From Methyloligella solikamskensis (GTDB lineage Bacteria > Pseudomonadota > Alphaproteobacteria > Rhizobiales > Methyloligellaceae): DNA of 64,000 nucleotides. Positions 1 to 8,245 of this stretch are shown here, one piece after another (positions within the stretch are counted from its first letter, which is position 1; each line of letters begins with the position of its first letter). The translations under genes were made by a program, and so were the position numbers. The notes under the pieces are model-generated. The model made no database searches. It saw only the letters and a program-made list of their open reading frames with translations, and had not been told where the DNA came from. Where the stretch lies: positions 2,666,001 to 2,730,000 of the forward strand of contig NZ_JBHTJO010000001.1 of NCBI RefSeq assembly GCF_042676065.1. The letters run 5' to 3'.

Positions 1-492
1 CCGCCGCTGGAGGAATTCATCCGCGCGGCTTACGCGGACTCCATTCCCGTGGTCGGCATCTGCTTCGGCCATCAGATCGTGGCGCAGGCGCTGGGCGGCA
101 AGGTCGTGAAGTTCGACGGCGGGTGGTCCGTCGGCGCGACGGAATATCATCTCAAAGGTGGCGAGGAGGCCCGGCTGATCGCCTGGCATCAGGACCAGGT
201 CGTCGAGCTGCCGCCGGAAGCAGAGGTCGAAGGCTATTCGGAGTTCTGCCGCTATGCGGTGCTGCGCTACGGCGACAAGGCCCTGACCATCCAGCCCCAT
301 CCGGAGTTCACGCCGACATTCTCACGGGCGCTGCTCGAGGCGCGGGGGTCGACCCTGCCCTACGACATCGCGGAGAATGCCGCGGCGAGCTTCGACCTCC
401 CGCTCGACCGGGAAGCGTTCTCCGAACAGATCGCCGATTTCTTCCGCGCATCCGTCGACCGGCTCAAAGTGCCGGCGAACGAAGAAGGCTGA
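1..492 (+). CDS. Type 1 glutamine amidotransferase, 5' end outside window
   Basis: The reading frame is open from the first base, so the gene starts upstream; 163 residues are visible. It carries the class I amidotransferase nucleophile elbow GICFGHQ (Cys codon at 61-63) and, near the C-terminus, the catalytic His-Glu pair in QPHPEF (about 292-309). Such stand-alone domains hydrolyse glutamine or gamma-glutamyl compounds in the cytoplasm. It converges on the polyamine catabolism operon with an 8-bp gap. A gamma-glutamyl hydrolase role like PuuD is tempting from context, but PuuD-type peptidases usually carry GICRG at the elbow, so I leave the substrate open. The family is clear; the specific function is inference. 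Confidence 0.85.
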   Translation, partial: PPLEEFIRAAYADSIPVVGICFGHQIVAQALGGKVVKFDGGWSVGATEYHLKGGEEARLIAWHQDQVVELPPEAEVEGYSEFCRYAVLRYGDKALTIQPHPEFTPTFSRALLEARGSTLPYDIAENAAASFDLPLDREAFSEQIADFFRASVDRLKVPANEEG

Positions 493-500
493 GTAGCGGC

Positions 501-1931
501 TTACGGCATCGAGACGGCTTTGATCTCGCAGTAGTCTTCGAGGCCGAACACGCCGCCTTCGCGGCCGTTGCCCGACATCTTGTAGCCGCCGAAGGGCGAG
601 CCGAAGCCGATATCGGTGCCGTTGATGCGCACCATGCCGGCACGCAGACGGCGCATGACTTTCTTTGCGCGCTCCGGATCGGCTGACTGGACGAAGGCGC
701 AGAGGCCGTAGGGCGTGTCATTGGCGATTTGGATCGCCTCCTCGTCGTCACCGTATGAGATCATCACCAGGACGGGACCGAACACCTCTTCCTGGGCGAT
801 GGTCATGTCGTTGGTGACGTCGCCGAACACGGTGGGACGCACGAAGTAACCGCGATTGAATCCGCCTGGCAGACCCGGTCCGCCGGCAAGCAGCTTGGCG
901 CCCTCGCCCATGGCCGTCTCGATCAGTCCCTGGACCTTATCGAACTGAACCTTTGAGACGAGGGGGCCGATATGGGGTCCCCGCTCCGTGGGTTGGCCGA
1001 CTTCGAAGGTCTCCGCCATCTCGCCCGCCTTGGCCATGGCATCGGCGTACTGGCTTTCATGGACGAGCATACGGGTCGGGGCGTTGCAGCTCTGACCGGA
1101 GTTCATGAAGCATTGCGCGAGCCCCTGCTTGATAGATTTCTCCAGGTCGGCATCGTCGAGGATGACGTTGGGCGACTTGCCGCCCAGCTCCAGGGTCACG
1201 CGCTTGACGGTCTCTGCCGCATCCTTGGTGATCAGGCGGCCGGCGCGCGTGGAGCCCGTGAAGGACATCATCTGGATGTCCGGATGCTTGGAAAGCGCGG
1301 AGCCCACGGTGGGGCCGTCGCCGTTCACCAGGTTGAAGACCCCGGGAGGGACCCCGGCCTCGTCGAGAATCTCGGCGAAGAGCAGCGCGTTGAGGGGCGT
1401 CACCTCCGACGGCTTCAGGACCACGGTGCAGCCCACCGCCATAGCGGGGAAGACCTTCAGGGCGATCTGATTGATCGGCCAGTTCCACGGCGTGATCATG
1501 CCGCAGACGCCGATGGGCTCGCGGCGGATGAGATCGCCCTCGGTGTTGATGTGCTCGAACTCGAAAGCCTCCAGCGCGTCGATGGTCGCCTTGAGATGGC
1601 CGACACCGACAGCGGTCTGGGCCTTGTCGCAAAGGTCGATGGGCGCGCCGAGCTCTGAGCAGATGACGGCCGACATCTCGTCGTAGCGCCGCTCGTAGAT
1701 TTCCAGGATCTTCTTCAGAAGCGCGATGCGCTCCTCCCGGCTCGTCTCGGAAAAGGTTGCGAAGGCGCGATTGGCGGCGGCGACCGCATCGTCGACATCC
1801 TCCGCCGTCCCCATGGCGATGGTCGCGATGACTTCCTCGTTCGCCGGGTTGATGACGTCTTCCGTCGTGCCGCCCTTAGGCGAGACCCAGGCGCCGTCGA
1901 TATAGAACTTGTCGGTCTTGAGATCGGTCAT
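501..1931 (-). CDS. NAD(P)-dependent aldehyde dehydrogenase
   Basis: A 476-residue aldehyde dehydrogenase of normal length. The start is the ATG at 1931 (MTDLKTDKFY); an upstream in-frame extension has no ALDH homology. Catalytic residues are visible: Asn150 in the PWNWP motif, Glu249 in LELGGKSP and the nucleophile Cys282 in FMNSGQSC. It is the last gene of a minus-strand operon, 32 bp after the FAD oxidase. In gamma-glutamylated putrescine breakdown an ALDH (PuuC type) oxidises gamma-glutamyl-gamma-aminobutyraldehyde, and this position in the operon supports that role. A broader aldehyde substrate range is equally possible from sequence alone. Confidence 0.93.
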   Translation of the reverse strand: MTDLKTDKFYIDGAWVSPKGGTTEDVINPANEEVIATIAMGTAEDVDDAVAAANRAFATFSETSREERIALLKKILEIYERRYDEMSAVICSELGAPIDLCDKAQTAVGVGHLKATIDALEAFEFEHINTEGDLIRREPIGVCGMITPWNWPINQIALKVFPAMAVGCTVVLKPSEVTPLNALLFAEILDEAGVPPGVFNLVNGDGPTVGSALSKHPDIQMMSFTGSTRAGRLITKDAAETVKRVTLELGGKSPNVILDDADLEKSIKQGLAQCFMNSGQSCNAPTRMLVHESQYADAMAKAGEMAETFEVGQPTERGPHIGPLVSKVQFDKVQGLIETAMGEGAKLLAGGPGLPGGFNRGYFVRPTVFGDVTNDMTIAQEEVFGPVLVMISYGDDEEAIQIANDTPYGLCAFVQSADPERAKKVMRRLRAGMVRINGTDIGFGSPFGGYKMSGNGREGGVFGLEDYCEIKAVSMP

Positions 1932-1963
1932 AAAGCTATAGCGCTCCCGGAGAGGAGCGCCTC

Positions 1964-3265
1964 CTAGAGTTTGTCGCGCAGGGAGTACCAAGTCATGGCG
2001 ACCGCCAGGAGCGGCAGGCGCATGGCCGGTCCTCCGGGGAAGGACGCGTTTGGGATGTCACTCATGATGTCGAAGCGGCCGGCCTGATTGGCAATGGCAT
2101 CGGCGGCAATTTTTCCCGCCATGGTCGCCATCCCCACCCCGTGGCCTGAGAAGCCCGAGACCGACAGGATGTTGCGGTCGACACGATAGAAATACGGCAG
2201 GCGAGACCGGGTGATGGCCAGCGTCCCGCCCCAGGCGTAGTCGATGCGCGTCTCTGCGAGCTGCGGGAAGATCTCCAGCATGGGCTTGCGCACCGTGGCG
2301 GCAATATCTTCGGGGAAGCGATAGTTGTAGGTCTCCCCGCCGCCAAACAGCATGCGCTGGTCTTCGGTGAGGCGGAAGTAATTGACCACGAAGCGGCTGT
2401 CCGCGACGGCGTAGTCATTCTTGATGAGGGACTTGGCGAAGTTGTCGCCCAGCGGCTCGGTGACCACGATGTAGTTGTTGATCGGCATCACCTTCGCCGC
2501 GGCGCTCGGTTCGATATTGTTGTGATAGCCGTTCAGGCCGAGCACCAGATGCTTGGCGCTCACCACGGCCTCGTCCGTGCGCACCTTGACCGTCTCGCCG
2601 TGATCGAAGCCCGTCATGCGGCTCGTCTCGAAGATCCGCACGCCGGCGGCTTCGGCCATCTTCGCCAGGCCGAATGCGTAGCGGAGCGGATGGAGATGGA
2701 CGGCACCCATGTTCAAGGAACCGGAGTGATAATCCGGCGAGCCGACTTCTTCGCGGATCGCGTGGCTGTCGAGGAAGCTGATCTCATCGTCACCGTAGAT
2801 GGTGCGCATATGCTCGACATATGCCTTGGTGTCATCCGTGAAGCGCGCCCGGTGGTCGGCATGGATGATGCCAGGCTTGAGGCCGCAATCGATCTTGCCG
2901 CGCTCGATCAGCCCCTTCGCAAGGGCTACGGAGTCCTGGCCGATCTCCCATAGGATCTTGGCCTTCTCCAAACCGAACTCCTTCTCGAGCTCAGGCTGCT
3001 CGACCCGCTGGCCGCCACTGAGCTGGCCGCCGTTCCGGCCCGAGGCACCGAACCCGACACGGCTCGCTTCCAGCAGAACGACATCGAGGCCCTGCTCGGC
3101 GAGATGCAGCGCGCTGGAGAGGCCGGTGAAGCCGCCGCCGACCACACAGACATCCGCCGAGATCTCGCCTTCGGCTTGGCGGTACGGGCCGGGCGGCGTC
3201 GCGGTCGCGGCGTAGTAGGAGTCCGGATACTCTCCCGGACGGTCGTTGATGGTCAGAATGTCCAT
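1964..3265 (-). CDS. puuB: FAD-dependent oxidoreductase, gamma-glutamylputrescine oxidase-like
   Basis: A 433-residue DAO-family flavoprotein starting at ATG 3265 (MDILTINDRP). The Rossmann dinucleotide motif VVGGGFTGLSSALHL lies at residues 41-55, followed by the GFGASGRNGGQ segment (71-81) typical of PuuB and related amine oxidases. It lies between the aminotransferase (23 bp upstream) and the aldehyde dehydrogenase. With the glutamine synthetase-like ligase at the head of the operon, it most likely oxidises a gamma-glutamylated amine to the aldehyde used by the next gene product. Members of this family also oxidise other secondary or primary amines, so the exact substrate is inferred from context. 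Confidence 0.88.
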   Translation of the reverse strand: MDILTINDRPGEYPDSYYAATATPPGPYRQAEGEISADVCVVGGGFTGLSSALHLAEQGLDVVLLEASRVGFGASGRNGGQLSGGQRVEQPELEKEFGLEKAKILWEIGQDSVALAKGLIERGKIDCGLKPGIIHADHRARFTDDTKAYVEHMRTIYGDDEISFLDSHAIREEVGSPDYHSGSLNMGAVHLHPLRYAFGLAKMAEAAGVRIFETSRMTGFDHGETVKVRTDEAVVSAKHLVLGLNGYHNNIEPSAAAKVMPINNYIVVTEPLGDNFAKSLIKNDYAVADSRFVVNYFRLTEDQRMLFGGGETYNYRFPEDIAATVRKPMLEIFPQLAETRIDYAWGGTLAITRSRLPYFYRVDRNILSVSGFSGHGVGMATMAGKIAADAIANQAGRFDIMSDIPNASFPGGPAMRLPLLAVAMTWYSLRDKL

Positions 3266-3288
3266 GGGTCGCGTTGCGCAAGCGCTTG

Positions 3289-4704
3289 TTAGGCGGCCTG
3301 CAGCAGACCTTCGCTTTGGATGCGGTCGTAGGTTTGATCGAGAGACTTCCAGACCCGTTCCATCAGCAAGTCGATCTCGTCCTCCGAGATGACAAGCGGC
3401 GGCGCGATGATCATGCGGTCGCCGACGGCGCGCATCACCAGTTGGTTCGCCATGCACATATCTCGGCACAGGAGCCCGACCGTGCCTTCTTCGGCGGCGA
3501 ATTTTGCGCGGGATTCCTTGTCCGGCGTCAGGGCGATGGACGCGATCAGCCCCTTGATCTTGGCCTCGCCCACCAGGGGGTGCCCGGCCAGCGCCTCCCA
3601 CTTCTCCTTGATGTAGGGGCCGGTCGTCTCCTTGACCCGGTCGACGATGCCTTCCTCTGAGAGGATGCGCAGATTCTCAAGTGCGACGGCCGCTGCCACG
3701 GGGTGGGCGGAATAGGTGAAGCCGTGATTGAACTCGCCGCTGTCGTTGATCACCGCGGCGACCTCGTCACTCACGAGCGAGCCGCCGATGGGCATGTAGC
3801 CTGAGGACAAGGCCTTGGCGATGGTGACGATGTCCGGGTCGATGCCATAGTGCTGGAAGCCGAACCACTCGCCGGTGCGCCCGAAGCCGCAGATCACCTC
3901 GTCGGCGATCATGAGGATGTCGTACTTCTTCAGGATGCGGTTCATCTCGGGCCAGTAGCTGTCCGGCGGGATGATGACGCCGCCGGCCCCTTGGATCGGC
4001 TCGGCGATGAAGGCCGCGACCTTGTCCTCGCCAAGCTCCAGAATCTTCTCTTCCAGCTCGCGGGCCCGGGCCAACCCGAACTCTTCCGGGCTCATTTCGC
4101 CGCCTTCGGACCACCAGTCGGGCTGATTGATATGCACGATGCCGGGAATGGGAAGACCGCCCTGCTCGTGCATGAGCTTCATGCCGCCGAAGGAGGCCGC
4201 GCCCACGGTCGAGCCGTGATAGCCGTTCCAGCGTGCGATGATGGTCTGCTTCTCAGGCTTGCCCTTGGCGGCCCAGTAATGGCGCACCAGACGGAGATTG
4301 GTGTCGTTCGCCTCCGACCCCGAGGTTGAGAAGAAGACATGGTTCAGATCACCCGGCGCCAGCTCGGCGAGACGCGTGGCCAGACGGATGGCCGGCACGT
4401 GGGATGTCTGGAAGAAGGTGTTGTAGTAGGGAAGCTGCTTCATCTGCGCAGCGGCGACGTCGGCAAGCTCATCGCGCCCGTAGCCGATCGCGACGCACCA
4501 GAGCCCCGCCATCCCGTCCAGGATCTCGTTACCCAGGCTGTCGCGCAGGAACACGCCGTCGGCCTCGGTGATGATGCGGACGCCCTTGGCGCCGAGCTCG
4601 CTACCATGGGTGAAAGGATGCAGGTGATGGGCCGCATCCATGCGCTGCAGCTGCTCGGTCGAATAGTTCAAGGTTGTGTTCACGGTCTTGGCCCCGTCCC
4701 TCAT
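3289..4704 (-). CDS. Class III pyridoxal-phosphate aminotransferase, putative polyamine:pyruvate type
   Basis: A 471-residue fold-type I class III aminotransferase. The cofactor-binding Asp268 lies in LMIADEVICGFGRTG and the Schiff-base lysine is Lys297 in TIAKALSSGYMPIGG. The chosen start (ATG at 4704) overlaps the stop of the upstream synthetase gene as TAATG, which indicates translational coupling; the longer frame to 4737 would run inside that gene. Close relatives (SpuC-like) transfer the amino group of putrescine, cadaverine or spermidine to pyruvate, and the operon fits that. Its presence next to a ligase and oxidase suggests two parallel putrescine routes, transamination and gamma-glutamylation. 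Confidence 0.9.
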   Translation of the reverse strand: MRDGAKTVNTTLNYSTEQLQRMDAAHHLHPFTHGSELGAKGVRIITEADGVFLRDSLGNEILDGMAGLWCVAIGYGRDELADVAAAQMKQLPYYNTFFQTSHVPAIRLATRLAELAPGDLNHVFFSTSGSEANDTNLRLVRHYWAAKGKPEKQTIIARWNGYHGSTVGAASFGGMKLMHEQGGLPIPGIVHINQPDWWSEGGEMSPEEFGLARARELEEKILELGEDKVAAFIAEPIQGAGGVIIPPDSYWPEMNRILKKYDILMIADEVICGFGRTGEWFGFQHYGIDPDIVTIAKALSSGYMPIGGSLVSDEVAAVINDSGEFNHGFTYSAHPVAAAVALENLRILSEEGIVDRVKETTGPYIKEKWEALAGHPLVGEAKIKGLIASIALTPDKESRAKFAAEEGTVGLLCRDMCMANQLVMRAVGDRMIIAPPLVISEDEIDLLMERVWKSLDQTYDRIQSEGLLQAA

Positions 4705-6089
4705 TACACGTTGAGCATCAGATGCTCGCGCTCCCACGGAGAAATCTCCTGCCGGAACTCGATGAGCTCGGCGTTCTTGATGGCTTCGAAGACGGTGCAG
4801 AACGGCTCGCCGAGAACGGCCCGGATGTCCTTTGCCGCCTCGAAACCCACTAGGGCCGCCGCCAGCCCGTCGGGCAGCACGCTGCCTTCACCCCAGACCT
4901 CACGGGTGGCCTCGGGGGTCGGCGCGGTCTCGTTCACCATTCCCAGATAACCGGCCGCCAGGCTGGCGGCGATGGCGAGATAGGGGTTCGTGTCGATGCC
5001 GATGATCCTGTTCTCGACGCGGCGGGATTCCGCATCGCAGATCGGAATCCGCAAGCCCGTGGTGCGATTGTCCTTCGACCACTCGACGTTGTCCGGCGCG
5101 CTCATGCGGCCGTTCAGGCGGCGATAGCTGTTGGCGTAGGGCGCGAGCAGCGGCATCACCTCCACGAGGTGCTTCTGGGAGCCGCCGATGAAGTGCAGGA
5201 ACTCCGGCGACACCTCCCCCTTCTTGTCGGAAAAGATGTTCGCACCGGTCTTGATGTCCACCACGCTCTGATGGATGTGCATGGCCGAGCCCGGCTCGTC
5301 GCGCATGGGCTTCGCCATGAAGGTGGCGAAGGTGTTGTGCTTCAGGGCGGCCTCGCGGATGGCACGCTTGAAATAGAAGACCTCGTCGGCCAGCCGGAGC
5401 GGATCGCCGTGCAGCAGATTCAGCTCGATCTGCCCCGCCCCACCTTCCTGGATCATCGTGTCGATGTTCAGGCCTTGCGCTTCGGCGAAGTCGTAGATCG
5501 TGTCGATGACCGGGCCGTACTCGTCGACGGCGACCATGGAGAAGGACTGACGTCCGGAGGCCGCACGTCCGGTTCGCCCGATGGGCGGTTCGATGGGCTC
5601 GTTGGGGTCGACATTGGGCTTGGTGAGATAGAATTCCAGCTCGGGCGCCACAACCGGGCGCCAGCCGCGCTTCTCATAGAGGCCCACGACCCGCTTCAGA
5701 ACGTTGCGGGGGGCGACCTCGATCGGTTCGCCACCACGGGTCTGCAGATCGCAGATGACCTGAAGGGTCACATCATCCGCCCAGGCCGCCGCGCAGGCCG
5801 TGCTCATGTCGGGAATCAGCGCGATATCCCTCTCCATCCACTGGTTCTCGATCTGATCGATCTCGACATAGTCGCCGGTGATCGTCTGATAGAAGAGGGA
5901 GTCAGGCAGATAGTAGATGGTGTTTGGCGAGAACTTCTCCGACGGCATGGCCTTGCCGCGGGACATCCCCACCATGTCGGGGATGATGCACTGAACCTCC
6001 TCCACCCGCTCGTCGCCGCGGAATTGATGGAAGGTCTCAGGAAGTAGGTCGAACCAGTCTGGCTTTGTAAAGCGGGTCACGCTGCACAC
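4704..6089 (-). CDS. puuA: Glutamine synthetase-family ligase, gamma-glutamylputrescine synthetase-like
   Basis: A protein of about 461 residues of the GlnA/PuuA family. Visible motifs include the metal and nucleotide site GSAMHIHQS, the NSYRRLNGRMSAPDNVEW segment and the NRTTGLRIP loop. There is no ATG in the right place; two GTG codons are candidates, at 6089 and at 6080, and neither has a clear Shine-Dalgarno sequence. It heads the catabolic operon, 124 bp downstream of the GntR gene, with two palindromic sites in between. The family joins glutamate to ammonia or to amines such as putrescine; the neighbouring oxidase, aminotransferase, ALDH and Pot transporter favour putrescine. Housekeeping GlnA is unlikely given the context. 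Confidence 0.9.
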   Translation of the reverse strand: MCSVTRFTKPDWFDLLPETFHQFRGDERVEEVQCIIPDMVGMSRGKAMPSEKFSPNTIYYLPDSLFYQTITGDYVEIDQIENQWMERDIALIPDMSTACAAAWADDVTLQVICDLQTRGGEPIEVAPRNVLKRVVGLYEKRGWRPVVAPELEFYLTKPNVDPNEPIEPPIGRTGRAASGRQSFSMVAVDEYGPVIDTIYDFAEAQGLNIDTMIQEGGAGQIELNLLHGDPLRLADEVFYFKRAIREAALKHNTFATFMAKPMRDEPGSAMHIHQSVVDIKTGANIFSDKKGEVSPEFLHFIGGSQKHLVEVMPLLAPYANSYRRLNGRMSAPDNVEWSKDNRTTGLRIPICDAESRRVENRIIGIDTNPYLAIAASLAAGYLGMVNETAPTPEATREVWGEGSVLPDGLAAALVGFEAAKDIRAVLGEPFCTVFEAIKNAELIEFRQEISPWEREHLMLNV

Positions 6090-6196
6090 ACATCATAAAG
6101 GCATGAAAGATAAGGGCGCGGACACATGTCCGAACGCCGGGATATTGCTCGGCCGGCACCGCTTCGCCAATTGTGGATTGTTGCCATGCATAAATC

Positions 6197-6232
6197 TGAT
6201 CAAAAAATTCCCGTCAAGAAATTTTGATCAAA
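6197..6232. promoter_or_regulatory. Paired GntR-type operator sites ahead of the catabolic operon
   Basis: Two 9-bp arms, TGATCAAAA at 6197-6205 and TTTTGATCA at 6222-6230, form a perfect inverted repeat with a 16-bp spacer. Each arm contains the TGATCA core, and the right one is part of the TTTGATCAAA palindrome (6223-6232). They lie at the junction between the GntR gene's stop codon and the PuuA-like gene. The same palindrome recurs upstream of potF, so binding by the adjacent GntR regulator is the natural reading (inference). Confidence 0.6.
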
Positions 6233-6900
6233 TCCTCCTTTTGCGCATCCCCCTCGAACAACCCGCTGCGGATGGTGTCGATCCCCTGGAGGATATCCTC
6301 CCGCATGGCGTCCTCGACCTTGTCGGGCCGGTTGTCCCTCAGCGCGGCCAGCGCCTGCTCGTGCATGTCGATCAGATTGAAGGTGCCGAAGCGACCGAAC
6401 ATCACGCGCAAGGAGGGGCCGGTCTTCAGCCAGAGCCGCTCCACGATGTTGATTAGCTCGCGCTTTCCCGATGCCTGATAGATGGCCATGTGGAAGCGAT
6501 AGTTCTGGATCAGGTACTCGCGCACATTGCCGTGCTCGATCGCCGAGTTCAGGGCCTGGTCGATCATGTCGAGCTCATAGACCTTGCTAACGCCGATCTT
6601 CTCGGCCCCCCAACGCGCCAGCTTCGGCTCGATAGCCAAGCGCGCGAAGGCGAATTCCTCAAGCTTCGCTTCCGTCATGACCGGTACGCAGACCCGGCGA
6701 TTGCCCATGAATTCGAGCGCGCCTTCGCTGGTGAGACGGCGGATCGCCTCGCGCACGGGGGTCATCCCGGCACCCAGAACATTGGTGAGGCCCTGGATGG
6801 TCACCGCTTGCCCGGGAGCCAGCTCGCCGTAGAGGATCATGTCCCGAATGAGCTTGTAGACCCGAAGATGTGCCGGCTGTTTCAGGTTACCGACCTCCAA
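6214..6900 (-). CDS. GntR-family transcriptional regulator with FCD ligand domain
   Basis: A 228-residue FadR-subfamily regulator. The N-terminal winged helix covers residues 10-75, with the recognition region NVLGAGMTPVREAIRRL. An FCD-type alpha-helical effector domain follows (about 85-215). No ATG precedes the conserved N-terminus; the first suitable start is the TTG at 6900, and the frame closes upstream at 6958. It is transcribed with or just ahead of the polyamine catabolic genes and diverges from the potFGHI operon. Palindromic TTTGATCAAA sites flank it on both sides. It probably represses both operons and senses a polyamine or a breakdown product; the ligand is not deducible from sequence. 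Confidence 0.88.
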   Translation of the reverse strand: MEVGNLKQPAHLRVYKLIRDMILYGELAPGQAVTIQGLTNVLGAGMTPVREAIRRLTSEGALEFMGNRRVCVPVMTEAKLEEFAFARLAIEPKLARWGAEKIGVSKVYELDMIDQALNSAIEHGNVREYLIQNYRFHMAIYQASGKRELINIVERLWLKTGPSLRVMFGRFGTFNLIDMHEQALAALRDNRPDKVEDAMREDILQGIDTIRSGLFEGDAQKEDLIKIS

Positions 6901-7007
6901 CTGCCCTTGCCATTTTGCGAAATAACCGCTCTGATTTCCTGGGTTTAGCCTCGGCCGTCAGCGTCGAAGCGGCACGACAGCCGTTTCGTCTTGCCACGCC
7001 AAACCAA

Positions 7008-7019
7008 ATTTGATCAAAT
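7008..7019. promoter_or_regulatory. Palindromic operator in the gntR-potF divergent region
   Basis: ATTTGATCAAAT is a perfect 12-bp palindrome located 45 bp before the potF start and about 108 bp before the regulator start. It shares its TTTGATCAAA core with the site ahead of the PuuA-like gene. AT-rich sequence suited to a -10 element follows immediately. Assigned to the adjacent GntR regulator by position and recurrence. Confidence 0.6.
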
Positions 7020-7063
7020 AATTTAGCGTAACTCGAAATCCAAGTCACGGAGTAGAGCACGAC

Positions 7064-8167
7064 ATGAGGTACATCTGGGTCATCTGCACCTGCCTGTTGG
7101 CATTCGCCGCCATGGTTCCCGCCAACAGCTCGCCCGCTTCTGCCGAAGAAGTCCACGTCTACAACTGGTCGGACTACATCGACGAGTCCCTGTTGAAGAA
7201 GTTCGAGGACGAGACCGGCATCAAGCTGGTCTATGACGTCTTCGACAGCAACGAAGTGCTTGAAACCAAGCTGCTCGCAGGCTCCTCGGGTTACGACGTC
7301 GTTGTCCCGTCCGCCACCTTCCTGGAGCGCCAGATTGAGGCGGGGGTGTTCCAACCGCTGGACTTTTCCAAGCTGCCGAACGCCGACAATCGCTGGGATG
7401 TGGTGATGGAGCGGCTCGAACCCTACGACCCGGGCAACAAGTATTCCGTCAACTACATGTGGGGCACCACCGGCATCGGCTATAACGTCGAGAAGGTGAA
7501 GGAGGCCCTTGGCGAGGATGCGCCGGTCAACAGCCTCGACCTGATCTTCAAGCCGGAGAATATGGAGAAGCTCTCCAAATGCGGCGTGATGTTCCTCGAT
7601 GCCCCGACGGAGGTCATTCCGGCGGCGCTGAAATACATCGGCGAGGATCCCAATTCGAAGGATCCCGAGGTCATCGCCAAGGCCGAACCGGTGATCGCAG
7701 CGGTCCGCCCCTACATCCGCAAGTTCCACAGCTCCGAGTACATCAATGCCCTCGCGAACGGGAATATCTGCGTTGCGTTCGGCTGGTCGGGCGATGTCTT
7801 CCAGGCTCGCGACCGGGCTGCGGAAGCCGATAACGGTGTGGAAATCGGCTACAGCATTCCGAAGGAAGGTGCGCTGATGTGGTTCGACCAGATGGCCATC
7901 CCGAAGGATGCGCCCAATCCGGATGCCGCGCACAAGTTCATCAACTTCATGATGGACGCCCAGAACATGGCCGACGCCTCCAACTACGTCTATTACGCGA
8001 ACGGCAACAAAGCCTCGCAGGAACTGCTCGAAGAGGACGTGATCGGCGACCCGGCCATCTATCCCGACGAGGAGACGATGGACAGCCTCTTCACCGTCTC
8101 CGCATACGACCCGAAGGTCCAGCGCGTGGTGACGCGGATGTGGACCCGGGTGAAGTCCGGAACATAG
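7064..8167 (+). CDS. potF: Polyamine ABC transporter, periplasmic substrate-binding protein
   Basis: A 367-residue PotF/PotD-family binding protein with a Sec signal peptide (hydrophobic core in residues 5-20, cleavage near SPASAEE). The mature N-terminus EVHVYNWSDYID is the family hallmark, with the polyamine-contacting Trp and Ser of the NWSDY motif present. ATG at 7064 is preceded by a GGAG element. It is the first gene of a plus-strand four-gene operon, driven by the divergent promoter region that carries the TTTGATCAAA palindrome. It delivers putrescine or spermidine to the PotGHI membrane complex; the precise ligand is not resolved. Confidence 0.95.
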   Translation: MRYIWVICTCLLAFAAMVPANSSPASAEEVHVYNWSDYIDESLLKKFEDETGIKLVYDVFDSNEVLETKLLAGSSGYDVVVPSATFLERQIEAGVFQPLDFSKLPNADNRWDVVMERLEPYDPGNKYSVNYMWGTTGIGYNVEKVKEALGEDAPVNSLDLIFKPENMEKLSKCGVMFLDAPTEVIPAALKYIGEDPNSKDPEVIAKAEPVIAAVRPYIRKFHSSEYINALANGNICVAFGWSGDVFQARDRAAEADNGVEIGYSIPKEGALMWFDQMAIPKDAPNPDAAHKFINFMMDAQNMADASNYVYYANGNKASQELLEEDVIGDPAIYPDEETMDSLFTVSAYDPKVQRVVTRMWTRVKSGT

Positions 8168-8178
8168 AGCAAGACATC

Positions 8179-8209
8179 AATTGCGCGGGACCCTTCGTCC
8201 CGCGCAATT
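8179..8209 (+). terminator. Intercistronic hairpin between potF and potG
   Basis: A perfect 13-bp inverted repeat (arm AATTGCGCGGGAC at 8179-8191, loop of 5, complementary arm 8197-8209) sits 11 bp after the potF stop. It has no strong T-run, so it probably acts as a partial terminator or a 3' mRNA-stabilising structure. That would let the binding protein be made in excess over the membrane components, as is common in ABC operons. Confidence 0.65.
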
Positions 8210-8245
8210 CGTATTTGGGGTGGGGCTGCAAAAAAGAAGACGGTG

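Noticed and set aside
49..492. GTG at 49 as the true start of the amidotransferase
   Set aside because: The frame is open to base 1 with family-like residues before it, and the catalytic elbow would be at the extreme N-terminus, so the gene must begin outside the window.
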